From NCBI GenBank assembly GCA_030063045.1, contig JAQSEB010000060.1, forward strand, positions 310,001-374,000: DNA of 64,000 bases, written 5' to 3'. The translations under genes and the position numbers were made by a program. The DNA comes from Pratylenchus scribneri. Taxonomy: Eukaryota; Nematoda; Chromadorea; Rhabditida; Pratylenchidae. Below the pieces are notes generated by a model. That model made no database searches. It was given only the letters and a program-made list of their open reading frames with translations, and was not told the origin of the DNA. Shown here one piece after another: positions 11,344-23,146 of this stretch (its first letter is position 1; each line of letters opens with the position of its first letter).

Positions 11344-14300
11344 TTATTGGAGGGCACTTTCAAATTCTTTGAATTTGCAATTTTCCTTGTCAAAATTTAC
11401 GCGAACCGATTCGCCGGCATAGTATAAATAGATAGCCGGATAAAGTTGGCAACTGGCAAATTTTGGCGGTATTTCAATCTTGCCTGAATTTAAATTATTT
11501 ATAATTCTTAATATTTTTAAATTTTAATTTTTTAAATATATTTTTTATCTAAAATTTTAAAATTATTCTTAAATTTTGAAAATATCTTTTTAACCCAGTA
11601 ATTCGCCATTGCAAGTGGCAAAGCATTCCATTTTTGAATTCGGGTAATAGATTAGCCCAATGCCAACCACATCCCCTTTCTTGAACCATTCAATGACATT
11701 TCCAAATTCCTTCAAGGATCCACCAATATATATTCCACCTTTGTGCCCAATTCCAATTGAATTTGCATTTACATCACCGAACCCTTTGCCTTCTATTTCT
11801 AATTGAAATTGTTGATCGCAAAATCCAATGCAGTTAGACCTGAAATAATTAAAAAAATATTAGTTAATTATTGATTATCAATAGAGAGCGGATTTATCTT
11901 AACATAAAATTAGTAAAATATTAATATAATTGGCAAAATATAGTCAAAATTATGAAGAAATTTAGTATCATAATTTTTTCAAAAATTTCATAAAATTTTT
12001 CTTTTTCTCACTAGCTAATATTTTACTAAATTTTTTGAAGTCAAAATTCCATTCAATAATTTCAGTAATGAAATTTCTTACAGTTATCAAAAAAAATAGT
12101 GAAAAATTTTTCAATTTTAGTAAAATTCCTCAAAAAAAAATTTCAAAATTTTGAAAAAAAAATATAAGAAAATTTCCAAAAATTAAATTTTAGTAAAATA
12201 TTAAAAAAATTATAATAATTTTTTAAAAATTCTAAAATTTAGTAAATTTTTCAAAAATCTTCAAAAAAATGTCTAATTATTTATATAAAATTTCTAAAAA
12301 TTCTAAAAATATTAACATAAATTTTGATAGAAAAAATGGCAAAATTTTGATATAAAAGTTCATTCAAATCGATAAAAATAAAATCATTAATAAAAAAAAT
12401 GTTTTTCATTGGTTTGAAGGTTTTTAAATTCCCAAAAAAATATTTATATCAATAAAAAAAAAATCCGGTTATTAATTATCTTACGGCTTATGAGAAAATT
12501 ATACTTTTTTTATTTTTTTTCCAATTCCAATTTTAATTATTTTAAAATTTTATAAAATAAAATTAATTTACCCATCTGGTTTGTTGACGATTTCCATTTC
12601 AAAGTAGAAAGCAAATGTCGGTTTTGTGATGATGCTTCTCAAATTTTCGAGTGTTTGAATCGGCCAATTAGCCCGAATGCATTTCCATGCTAAAAAATAA
12701 ATGAAATATTTTTAATGGTTTAATTTTTACTGTAATTTGGTCCAGAATGATTTTCTACAAGTCCACCCTCGGTTAATTTCTGTCCAAATTTTTTTGCACC
12801 AATTTTGAATGACTTCCAATCATATTTGACCCATTCAATTCCGTTAATTTGTTCGGTCAATTTTGCCATCTAAAATTTCACAAAAATTATATTTAATAAT
12901 TACATTTTTTTCATCAAAATAATGAAAAATTTTCAAAAAATGAGGAAAAATTATAGGCTGAATAGAAAATTTGAATCTATCTTTAATTCCATAGATTAGT
13001 ACAAAAATTGAACATTTTATTTGAAAGATGATTGAATTTGAAATATTTCACTTTTTGATTTTTTTGAATATCAAAAAATTTATTAATAGAAATTCCAATA
13101 GACTCTAATTTTGACTATTTTTGATTTTTTTCAAAAATTAATAAGTAAAAAATATAAAAAAGAACGAGGAAAAAATAAAAGAACTCGAATTCAAATTAGT
13201 AAACACATTTTTAGAAATGTTCAATTTTTAGTAAAAAAGGTTTCGTCTAAAAGGAAAATTTTTTTAATTTTTTAAATTAAATATCAGCCAGCTTAAAATT
13301 AACCAAAATGGCTTACCGACATTTGCAGACGAAATGGTCTGGTGCCGATAATGGCAAAGCTGCTGTGTCATTTGTTTATGGCATATTATTAAGCATAAAA
13401 TTAGCTACAAAATTATATCAAATATATTGGCCAATGTTTAATATTCATCGAGTTAGGGCCAAAAAACGGCCAAAAACATAATTTTAATTAAACAAACGGT
13501 TTTTTGGCCATAACTCGGTGAATATTCAACATAGGCCAATGCTTTTGATGTCATTTTGTAGCTAATTTTATGCCTAATAAAATGCTCTAAACAATTCAAC
13601 AACAGCTTTAACAACATCGGGAATCAGAATTTTTTTCCGCAATTGTCGTATAACTAGCTCAGGAGTTCGCCCTACGGGCGAACCCCTGAGCTAGGCAAAA
13701 TAATCTACAATAATCATGCTAAATATGCAAAAAGTTTTATTTTAATTCTGATTTTATTCTTATTCTGAATTTTAATTCTGATTTTTAATTCTGATTTTAT
13801 TCTTATTCTGATTTTTAATTCCGATTTTTCTTATTTTTAAATTCTGATTTTGTTACTTTCCTTGGGGGGGGGGGCAAGAAGATTATCAGCAGCAGGGGTT
13901 GCAAGACCTATAATTTATAATAGGATGATTAAGAAGATGATGATGGTCTTCTTCGTATCATCATTATCCTCATCTTCAACATCTTGTTCATCTTCATCAT
14001 TATTATCATCTTCATTATCTTCACCCTCATCATCATCTCATCTTCATCATCTTCATCCTCATTCTACATCTTAATCATCCTCTTCTTCATCTTCATCATC
14101 ATCCTCATCATTTACTTCTTCATCATCATCCTCATCTTCATCTTCAGCGTCCTCATCATCATTATCGTCATCATCTCATCATCTTCATCTTAATCATCCT
14201 CTCATCTTCATCACCCTCTCATTCTCGTCTTCATCATCATCATTATCCTCATCTTCTCATCATCTTCATCTCTCAACCCCATCTTCATCATCCTCACATC

Positions 14301-14582
14301 TCGACTTCATCATCATCATTATCCTCATCTTCATTCTCGACTTCATCATCATCATTATGCTCATCTTCTCATCATCTTCATCTTCCTCTTAACCTCATCT
14401 TCATCACCCTCTCATTCTCGACTTCATCATCATCATTATGCTCATCTTCATCATCATCATTATCCTCATCTTCTCATCATCTTCATCTCTCAACCCCATC
14501 TTCATCATCCTCACATCTCGACTTCATCATCATCATTATCCTCATCTTCATGATCTTCTTCATCATCATCATTATCCTCATC

Positions 14583-14653
<71 letters not shown>

Positions 14654-16594
14654 TATCCTCATCTTCTCATCATCTTCATCTTCCTCTTAACCTCATCTTC
14701 ATCACCCTCTCATTCTCGACTTCATCATCATCTTTATCCTCATCTCATCATCTTGTTCATCTTCATTTTCATCATTATTATTATCTTCATCTTCATCCTC
14801 ATTATCATCTCATCTTCATCATCTTCATCATTATCCTCATCTTCATCATTTTCTTCATCTTCTTCATCATTATCCTCATCCTCTCACCCTCATCTTCATT
14901 CTCATCTTCATCATCTTAATTCTCATCTTCATCATCATCTTTATCCTCATAATCTTCATCATCATCCTCATCAGCCTCTTCACCATCCTCATCATCTTTC
15001 TCATCTTCATCATCATCTTCAAAATCATCATAATCCTTATCTTCATCTTCCTATCATTCAAATCTTCATCATCATCATTATCCTCATCTTCACCATCTTC
15101 TTCAACCTCATCCTCATCATCTTCTCCATCATCTTCATCATCTTAATCATCCTATTATATATTATAGGTCTTGTCGCCCCGCCCCGAAAAAACAGGATGC
15201 ATCAATATTCGTTCCTTTTTGCATAAATAAATCATTTTAAAAATTGAGAAAAGTTAATTGATTAGATGCTTTATTGCTATGCATGAATACTAATTTATCT
15301 GTAAAATGCTTAATTTAACTTTTATTCAGAATAAAATTAGTGCTTTTTGCTTATTTTTAATATTGGAAATTTTTTGTAAAAATCATAGATTAGATAATGT
15401 CTAATCAAAAATCTAATGCCAAATTCGTGATCAGCGCCCCAAATTACCCTAAGAAAGTTGCATCCCGAAATAATAAAACAATTTTTAATTTGGGACCCCT
15501 TTTCTTTACATTTGCCTTTAAAAATACATAACGCCAAAGATAATTTAAACAATATTTTTTGGGGACAAATCAACAGAAAATTATATATAGGATTGATAAA
15601 TAAAAAATATAAAAAAGGGCGAGGTTAAATAAAATAAATTGAATCCAAATTAGAAATTGAATTTTTTGAATTTTTCTATTTTTCTATTAAAATGTCAACC
15701 TAAAATTGACTATATGTATTTACCTCCCCAATTTGGCCTTGCAATTCGCGCATATTTTCCTTCAATTTTTCTTCTTCCTCCTTCAGTCCAGCAATTTTCC
15801 CCTCCAATTCGACATGCTTCCCATCGATTCCATTCTTCAATCCATTGAATCCTGCCTCAAATTCTTCAATTTTACAGCTCTTTTCAAGAATTTTCCCTTC
15901 CAATTCGGCATTCTTCGCATTTATTTTTGCAATTAATTTGGCCATTTCCCTCAATTTGGCTCCATTTTCTTCCTTCAATTCCTCAAATGCGCGATTCTCT
16001 TCCGAATTTGCCACTTTCAATTCTCCAATTTCTTTTTTCATTCCTTCTATTTCATAGCTCTTTTCTTCATTTTCATCTTTTAATCCAAAAGCCATATCAA
16101 TCATTTGGATAACGATTCCATTTGTCCTTTTTAATTCCTCAAATGCCTGCACAATTTTGGCCATTCCGTTGGCATTTTCCTCCTTTATTTCTTCCATTTC
16201 TTTGTCTTTTTCTGCATTTTCTGCCTTCAATTCATCGTTTTTCTTCTTTAATTCCTCCAATTCTTTCATTATTTTGGTCATTCCATCTTTCAATTCCACA
16301 TTTTCCTTGTTTATTCCATCCATTTTTAATTCCATTTTGCCAAATTTCTCGCCCATTTGCCAAATCATTTGCATCATCCCGAATTGATCTTCATTGCTTG
16401 AGCTCTTTGAATTCTTCATTGGCAAATTCTAAATTTAAAATAATTATTAAATTTTGCTTTCAAAAATTTACCTCCAATTTTCGTATTTTTTCGACCATTT
16501 CCTTCGGGTCCATTCCAATAGCAGACGAAGAGTCCGTAAAATCGGATTCATTCAGCTCATCTTCAACAATAAATCCAATAGTATTTTGATCCAT
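11344..16594 (-). CDS. Coiled-coil/SPRY-domain protein, paralogue B, with very long intron
   Basis: Exon 1 is 16594-16472 (acidic lead MDQNTIGFIVEDELNESDF), exon 2 is 16428-15724 (about 235 residues of coiled coil). After a ~2.85-kb intron the SPRY exons begin at 12869 (MAKLTEQINGIEWVKYDW) and continue at about 12690, 11840 and 11480, ending at the stop at 11344-11346. SPRY landmarks include TFAFYFEMEI, NSIGIGHKGG, GDVVGIGLIY, MECFATCNGELLG and LYPAIYLYYAGESVRVNF. The long intron replaces the ~1-kb intron seen in gene A and holds a MITE, a palindrome and a large simple-repeat element. Linking the coiled-coil and SPRY exons into one gene is inferred from the identical arrangement of genes A, C and E. 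The element-laden intron could alternatively have split the locus. Confidence 0.65.
13325..13640. repeat. Long palindromic MITE in intron of gene B
   Basis: The two halves are inverted copies: aatattcatcgagttagggcc near 13440 pairs with ggccataactcggtgaatatt near 13510, and outer motifs (gcataaaattagctacaaaat at ~13394, attttgtagctaattttatgc at ~13552) pair as well. It is non-coding; such a palindrome would fold into a long hairpin. Confidence 0.65.
13652..13698. repeat. Compact palindrome (hairpin)
   Basis: ctagctcaggagttcgccc, then ta, then cgggcgaacccctgagctag forms an almost perfect inverted repeat. It resembles the short hairpins ending in CTAG at 3527 and 7114 and could be a mobile-element terminus. 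Confidence 0.5.
13860..15195. repeat. TIR-bounded element filled with a ~1.2-kb (TCA/TTC)n simple repeat
   Basis: From about 13925 to 15155 the sequence is almost entirely interrupted tca/ttc/tcc units, including ~25 consecutive tca triplets around 14584-14652 and recurring higher-order blocks such as ctcattctcgacttcatcatc. The array is bracketed by inverted arms: caagacctataatttataat at about 13902 and its reverse complement near 15140-15175, next to G-rich (left) and C-rich (right) tracts. Long open frames inside (Ser/His/Ile repeats) are artefacts of the triplet repeat. Confidence 0.7.
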
Positions 16595-18277
16595 TTTTGT
16601 AGAATATTTTTTGAAGAATTCAATGAAAAAGAAAATTGTTAATATGGAATATTCTGAATTGATAAAAAATGCAAAATAAAATAATAAGCCTCGAAATTTA
16701 AAAAAAAACGCTAAAAATTGAGACAGTGAGGAAAAAATTTATTTCTCCATAAGCAAATTTTAAGCATCTTTTTTTGATTATGTTTTTAATCAAGTCAAAC
16801 AGCAAAGAATAATTTGCGAAATGAAAATGAGTTTTGGGTGAATTTTTTTTCCTTTTTTAATGTCCAGTGTCCACGTTCATCGGCGACAGTGTTGGATTTG
16901 TATAGGTAAAGTTTACCATACCCCCACTATCAATGCTCACACTGACATATTTAGGGTCACAGATGGAATTGTGGCTTGGGAAATTGCCTCAGGGTAAAAT
17001 TTGAATATTTTATTAAAGCTTGGAAGGTGAATGGAGTGAACTTTGTACTTTTTTGATTGATGATGAACAAATAAAAATTACTTTATTCACTCCTCTCACA
17101 ATTCCCTCTGAATTAGTACTGATGCTGACCAATGCAAGGTCTGGGCATTTTGCTTCGAGTATATTTTTTGAAAAAGAAATAATGGACCCGATGATAAAGA
17201 TAATGGAATTGAACTAATATGAAGATTGCCTCGAGGAATTTTTTTGATTTTCCATAAGACTATGATTTCACGAGTCAAATAATATTTAAAAATATTTTTT
17301 CCGAAATTTTTAATAAGATCTCTCCTCCCCCATTAATATTGTCGAGTTGACTGAGGCAAAGATAAAAATACTTTAATTCTTCTATTATATTAGGAAGCGA
17401 AATAAAACACAAAAGTGGGAATTTGTTGTTAATTTAATAATTTAATTTATTTTCTTTCTTTATATACCCTTAAGAAATCGCCACAATAGACAATACACAT
17501 TTATTCCAATTTCATCTTTTAAATATTATTTATTTATTTACGATCAATAAATAAATTAAATTATTCTTGCAATGTTTTTCATGATGATAAATTATTTTGG
17601 CATATTGATAGTATTTTTTAAATGATTTATGTTTTAGTAAATACTTATATTTATTTAAATATTTTTTTTGGACAAGGCATTGAATTAATTTTTTCCAATT
17701 ATTTCATACAAAATTCAATTATTATAATTGTCAAAATTCCAAAGGCAATTTTCACCAATTTAATTTAATTCAAATCCTACTATTTAATTAATTAATTTTA
17801 ATATTTCCTAATATCTAGATTTATTTGCCAAATTAATAATGCCTCTGTTTTTACAAATTTCTATTCATTTAAAAAAAAAATATTTGAAATATTGAAATTA
17901 TTTAAAATATTCAATTAACGATATTTAAATAGTATGAAATTTTGAATTTGGATGAGAATTGGAAAAAGCGAAGATAAATAAAACATTAAATTATGAAAAA
18001 TTAACAAATCCGAGAGAATTTTTCTGGTCAGAATAAACCATATTTTGCTTCTGATGAGTGTTGCTTGAATGTTTTTAATCAACCAAATATTAAAGATTAT
18101 TTAAATTTAAATGAAATGAATGTGGAAGATTGATTTTAATATTTAGATAAAGTGTCGAAATTATGCAAATTGATAAATGAAGATTTTTCAAATAGAGAAA
18201 ATTTAATAATTAATAAATCATTAAAATGTGTTCGATATTTGAATCCTTCCCATTTTTGCTTTCCTCATCATTTCCCA
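16595..18277. other. Intergenic region between SPRY genes B and C
   Basis: It holds the shared upstream block of the SPRY family (16955-17060) about 400 bp before the gene B start. The remainder is very AT-rich. Small open frames near 17020-17217 and 18152-18361 overlap repeat-like or downstream SPRY sequence and have no recognisable domain. Confidence 0.45.
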
Positions 18278-20555
18278 TTATTGGAGGGCAATTTTAAAAT
18301 CCTTGAATTGGCATTTATCCGTATCAAAATTTGCACGAATTATGTTGTCAGTATGGTATAAACTGATAGCCGGGAAAAGTTGAATATCGACAAATTTTGG
18401 TGGGATTTCAGCTTTCCCTGAATTTAAATTATTTATATGTTCTTTAATTATGTATTTTTATTTTATTAAATTTACCCAAAAATTGTCCATTCCCGGTTCC
18501 AAAACATTCCATTTTCGAATTTGGATGATAAATTATTCCAAGGCCCATCACATCCCCTTCTTTGAAATCTCTATCTCCATTGACATTTCCCAAATTGATA
18601 AGGGTTCCATCAATCCAAATTGCTCCTTTTACATAAATTGAAAAAGAATTACGCGGACTTCCGAGGCAATGATCGGGCAATGGAATTTGTTTCTCACAAA
18701 ATCCAATGCCAATATTGTTCCTGTTCCTGAATAATACATTAATTATAATGGTCAATTAGAATTTTCAATGAATTTATTGCGCCTTGGTAATAAGAATATA
18801 AAAATCATTCTTGGCTTGTACAATTCTCGATACTAATGGAGTTTAGAGGATGGGTAGGAAAAATGAATGATTCTCCATATGGTTTGATCGTTAAAATCAT
18901 TTGAAATTCTCTTAAGAGATATGTGAATCATTATTATTAATCAAATCCCTGCCTACCCTAATGAAAATCATGGGGAACCATTCATTTTATCCTACCAATC
19001 TTCTAAACTCCATTGTATCTAATTCTCTAATAGTTAAGGAAGACTATTGTAATTGTAGTTTACCAATTTGTTTTGAGAATTTTCAATTCAAAGTAGTAGG
19101 CGATTGTCGGTTTATTGATCAACAAATTGTATGCTGGAATCGGCAATGTGGCAAGAGCAGTATTGTAATTGTTTCCTAAAAATAATTATTAAATAAAAAA
19201 AGGAAGATTTTTTAAAAAATTTACCTTCTGGGCCGGAATTCTTTACGACAAATCCTCCCCCGGAAATGGTTAATTTTGGTCCACAATGCGCCGAATCCAT
19301 TTTGTATGTATTCGAATTATATTTGACCCATTTAATCTCACCAATATATATGGTCAGATTGGCCATCTAAAATTTCACAGGAAAATATATTAATTAGTTA
19401 TCTCCAATTTTTCAAAATATTAAATTTAATAAAGTTGGTGTTGGTATTAATGAGTGCTGAATTAAAATCAAAATTCGAAAAAAAACAATTCAATATTTTT
19501 GCCTTATTTTAAATATCAAAAATTTGATGATAAGAAAAATAAGCGGAATTGAAAATTTTAGCCCAATCTTATGTTGATGCAGAGTAAGCCATCGTTGAAT
19601 ATTGATTCAACAAGAAAATATAAAAAAAGCACAGAGAAAAAATTTTTAGGGATTCGAAATAACTGATGGTGACCCAATTTGAGTAAAATGTTCAAATAAA
19701 TTTTTAAAAATTCTTATTATGACTAATTTTTACCTGTTCAATTCGCTTCTCTAATTCATGTGCCTTTTCCCTCGATATTTCTTTTTCTTCCTTCAATCTT
19801 GCAATTTGACCATCAATTTCGACATTCTTCCCATCGATTCCATTCTTCAATCCATTCAATGCTGCCCTCATTTCTTCCATTTCACGGGCATTCTTAACAA
19901 TTCTCTCTTCCAATTCGGCATTCTTCCCACCAATTTGCGCAATTAATTTGGACATTTCCCACAATTTTCGACCATTTTCTTCCTTCAATTCTTCAGTGGC
20001 ACGACTCACATTCTGCTGAACCATTTTCAATCCTTCAATTGACTTCTTCATTCTTTCCATTTCCTGACACTTTTCTATATCTCCTTTTTTCAATTTATCA
20101 TTTTCTTCAGCCAATTTCCCAACTATTTCCTTTAATTCCTCAAAAGTTTTCATCATTTTTCCAATTCCATCTGCATTTTCCTTCTTTATTTGATGGTAAT
20201 TTTCTACATTTTCAGCCTTCATTTCTTTATTTCCTTCTTTCAATCCCTCCAATTCCTTCAAAATTTTGGCCATTCCATCCTTCGAGCATTCATTTTCTTT
20301 CTTCAATTCACCAATTTCTTTGCCCATTTGCCAACCAATTTGCATCATTTCCGCCCCATTGCTTAAGCCTTTTGCATTCTTCATTGTCATATTCTATATT
20401 TAAAATAATTTAAGTTTTTTTTTATCAAAATTTACCTCTAATTTTTGAATTTTCCCAACAATTTGTTTCATGTCAATTCCAATGGATGTAACCTCAGTAA
20501 AATCGGATTCATTCATTTCACCCTCAACAATAAATTCACTATTATTCGGATTCAT
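18278..20555 (-). CDS. Coiled-coil/SPRY-domain protein, paralogue C
   Basis: Minus-strand gene with the family layout: exon 1 from 20555 (acidic lead MNPNNSEFIVEGEMNESDF), exon 2 about 20396-19735 (some 220 residues of coiled coil), then SPRY exons near 19366-19223, 19175-19062, 18726-18478 and 18420-18278. Landmarks are IKWVKYNSN, TIAYYFELKIL, NSFSIYVKGA, GDVMGLGIIYH, MECFGTGNGQFLG and LFPAISLYHTDNIIRANF. No signal peptide. A palindromic MITE sits in the intron around 18836-19018. The gene is present again, apparently identical, at 49549-51826. Confidence 0.8.
18836..19018. repeat. MITE in intron of SPRY gene C
   Basis: Left arm aatggagtttagaggatggg at ~18836 pairs with a near-perfect reverse complement ending at ~19014 (aatcttctaaactccatt). 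About 45 bp per arm match imperfectly. The flanks are consistent with a short T/A-rich duplication. Non-coding. Confidence 0.65.
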
Positions 20556-21104
20556 TTTTTGTAAATATTTTTGTAGAAATTTGATGAAAATTTTGAGAAA
20601 ATTAGATATCTCTGGAATATTTTTAATTGATGAAAAAAATGCAAATTGGAATGAGTCGACTGAAAAAAAAAATAAAATGAAATCAAAGAAGGAGTATTTT
20701 GACAAAATTAAGAAAAAGTTCTGTTGTTGCAATTCGTAAATTCAAAATCAGCTTTTTGGATTTTGACTGAATTTTATACAGGCAAAAAGTAAAAAATAAT
20801 TACAATTTGGGAAATGAAGATGAGTAGAGGGTTGATTTTTCCATTCATTTATATATAGGCAAAATCTTCCATCTCCATCGATGACAGTTTTGGATTGAGT
20901 TTACTATACCAATGCCCACACCCACACTCTCCACATTCAACACTGACATATTTGGGATCATAGTTCATAGATGGAATTTTGGCTTGGGAAAATTGCCTGG
21001 AGCTAAAATTTGAATATTTTAATAAAGCTTGGAAAGTGGATGGAGATGGAGTGAACTTTGTGCTTTTTTGATTGATGATGTTGATGAATGATGAGTGAAT
21101 CCAT
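20556..21104. other. Upstream region of SPRY gene C
   Basis: It contains the shared upstream block (about 20966-21080) ~400-500 bp before the gene C start, and no credible gene. Sequence then passes directly into a truncated SPRY exon (copy D). Confidence 0.4.
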
Positions 21105-21201
21105 TGGCATTTCCGAATTTATGCAAGCATCCATCAATCTGCATTACTCCTTTTTGCCGAATTCCAATTGAATCAGTGTTCTCATTGCCAAGTCAATTGC
21201 C
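21105..21201 (-). pseudogene. SPRY paralogue D, 3' remnant left of the giant transposon
   Basis: On the minus strand this is the second half of the SPRY exon corresponding to gene A exon 5 (NTDSIGIRQKGVMQIDG...). It is cut on the right by the transposon at 21202 and on the left by fusion to unrelated upstream-block sequence, so the last SPRY exons are absent. Reading from the right half at 42593-42647, the frame meets a TGA at the insertion site where gene A has sense codons, suggesting it was already disabled before insertion. Confidence 0.75.
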
Positions 21202-21780
21202 ACGACTACATCACTATTAATGTAGCATTTTTACTTTTTCGTTATTTTGTTTCCCCTTTGCTAGCAGCGACTGCCTATTGGCCATTCCCGAGGCGAGCGG
21301 CCATTTTGCAGCGGGAGAGGGTCCGCCAGCCGCCGCCCTCGGCTCGCCGCCCCGGACTGATAAGAGGGAGAAAGGGAGGAAGGGGTAAAGGAGGAAGGAA
21401 GAAAGAAGGAAAAAGTTCGAAAATGCCTGAGGCAAAGTTCCAAACTTAAAACTTGGCATCCAATAACTTTTTACCCACTGAGCCATTTTTGCCCATCAAT
21501 ACCTTATTCTAAAGGTCTTTCACTGGAGAATCACACGGGCATTAATTTAAATTTAATTTAGAAAAAAATATATTTTTAAGGTTTTAGAAAGTTTAGGGAG
21601 GGAAATGAAAGGATAAATTAGTTTAAAAAAGTAAATTTACTCAATAAATAATAAAAATGAAATTTGAACCTTACGATTATTGATGCAGTAAACAAAAGTA
21701 CTTTCGATTTCTTCCTACCTTCCCCTTACCCACTGCCCCTGCACCCTCCCAGCCCCTTATCAGTTATTGACAACTGATTC
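21202..21780 (+). repeat. Left terminal inverted repeat of the giant transposon
   Basis: Matches the reverse complement of about 42009-42592. The outer ~200 bp are essentially identical and the inner part diverges by scattered substitutions and small indels. It contains a strikingly GC-rich island (about 21285-21360) followed by a purine-rich agggaggaagg tract, unlike the AT-rich surroundings. Open frames inside are mirrored in both ends and look incidental. Confidence 0.85.
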
Positions 21781-21957
21781 CCGAAATGGAAAATAAAAAG
21801 TAAAATGGGTGAAAATTAGGGGATTGTATAGTGAATAATTGAATCGGAATAAAACGCGTTATAAATTAAATAAATTTAAATATGGAATTTAGTAAAAAAA
21901 AAACTGGAATTTACTAAAAATATATAAATTTAGCTCAGTTGAAGAAAATATTTGTTA

Positions 21958-22451
21958 TCATTGGCTATATCTGCACCCTTCTCCTTCACATTTGCATTTT
22001 AAATTCTTCTTTGCTGACCACCAACCATCGCCATAGTCTATTGTAATCTCTTCGCTCTAAATTTATAATTTTATTCATTTCCCGAATTTATTTCTTCAAC
22101 CTTTTCTATTGGCCTCAAGGAAAAAAACAGAATATGGGGCATCTCGTCTACTGTCATTACTACTTCACTGAAGCAGTTGGGGTTGCAAGAATGATTGACG
22201 AAACGGGCTAAATTGCCCATACTGTAGGCATCGATAAAATATTTTTGTCCTTTCTAAATTTACGAATTTTATTTTATTAAAATAGCTAAATTTACAAAAG
22301 CAAATTCGAATATATATGAATCATTTTTTCCAACGTAATCCTTTTCCAACATTAACATACCGCTATATTCAAATAAAGCAGTATTAGTTTCAATTTTATT
22401 TAAAGTCCGCAGTCCCCATCCTTTGGGCCCATGGAATACGTGAAAGTTCAT
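21958..22451 (-). CDS. Compact SET-domain protein methyltransferase carried by the transposon
   Basis: Three exons on the minus strand (22451-22296, 22253-22101, 22056-21958) joined by 42- and 44-bp GT-AG introns give a 135-residue protein. It is essentially one SET domain: KGWGLRTLNKI near residues 10-20 (SAM-binding GxG strand), FEYSGML, FIDAYSMGNLARFVNHSCNPNC near 58-79 (the signature NHSCxPN pseudoknot), FFSLRPIEK, ITIDYGDGWW (catalytic Tyr region), then a short post-SET-like KCKCEGEGC. All family-defining residues are present. The enzyme class transfers methyl from S-adenosylmethionine to lysine, usually on histones; the substrate here is unknown. There is no pre-SET or targeting domain. 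An ORF extends upstream from a TTG, but the first ATG in frame begins just before the domain. Position 180 bp inside the left TIR makes it the outermost gene. Copy at 53229-53722. Confidence 0.85.
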
Positions 22452-23146
22452 ATTGGCACATTCCAAGATTTCATCCAAATTTTGAGATGTCAAAACAAAT
22501 TAGAAATGCGTTGATTATATTATCGAGAAAAATTAATATAAATTTAAATTCAAAAAAATTATAATAACTAAAACTATATAAAAATATGCAAATTGGCTAA
22601 TTTCTTAGAGATCGAAATATATTTTCTTTAGGAAAAAGAAATAAATTTATTTAATAAATGTTCTTAATTGTAACAAAATGAGAAGTTTTTTTGTTTTGTC
22701 AATTTCATATATTTTATATCATTCATTTTATATTAAAATGTTTTAAAGAAAAAAGTTTAACCAAAAGCTACTAGTTTTAATAGATTAAAAGATTATTTTG
22801 CCATTAACCAATTTACAAAATTTATGTTATTATATTTTTAAAATACCGAAATTTCTTCCCTCGATGTCAACATCTTCATCGCATTAGGATGAACTTCAAT
22901 GAAATTGATGTATTTAAATTTGAAACTTAAAAATTTAAAAAATTAAAAATTGTATTTTCATACTTTTTTTCCAAATCCAAGATGATTTGCGACATTTTAT
23001 TGTAATCAGGAAATAAAAAAAAAGAAAAAATTCGATTATCTTTTTCTTATCAATTATCATTCGACTCAATAAAATATCAATAAACATCGAGAATATTCAA
23101 ACAATATTTTCCTTCTAAACAACTCATTCACTCTACGACAAAAATT
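22452..23146. other. AT-rich spacer between SET gene and W-rich gene
   Basis: It separates two divergently transcribed genes and so probably includes both promoters. No coding frame recognised. Confidence 0.4.

Noticed and set aside
14438..15226. Long open frame of His/Ser/Ile repeats
   Set aside because: Produced by the tca/ttc simple repeat; open in several frames and on both strands.
21168..21486. Frames in both strands of the transposon ends (also 42359-42623, 52439-52757)
   Set aside because: They follow the GC-rich TIR in either direction, start in flanking SPRY sequence at one copy, and share no domain; treated as incidental.
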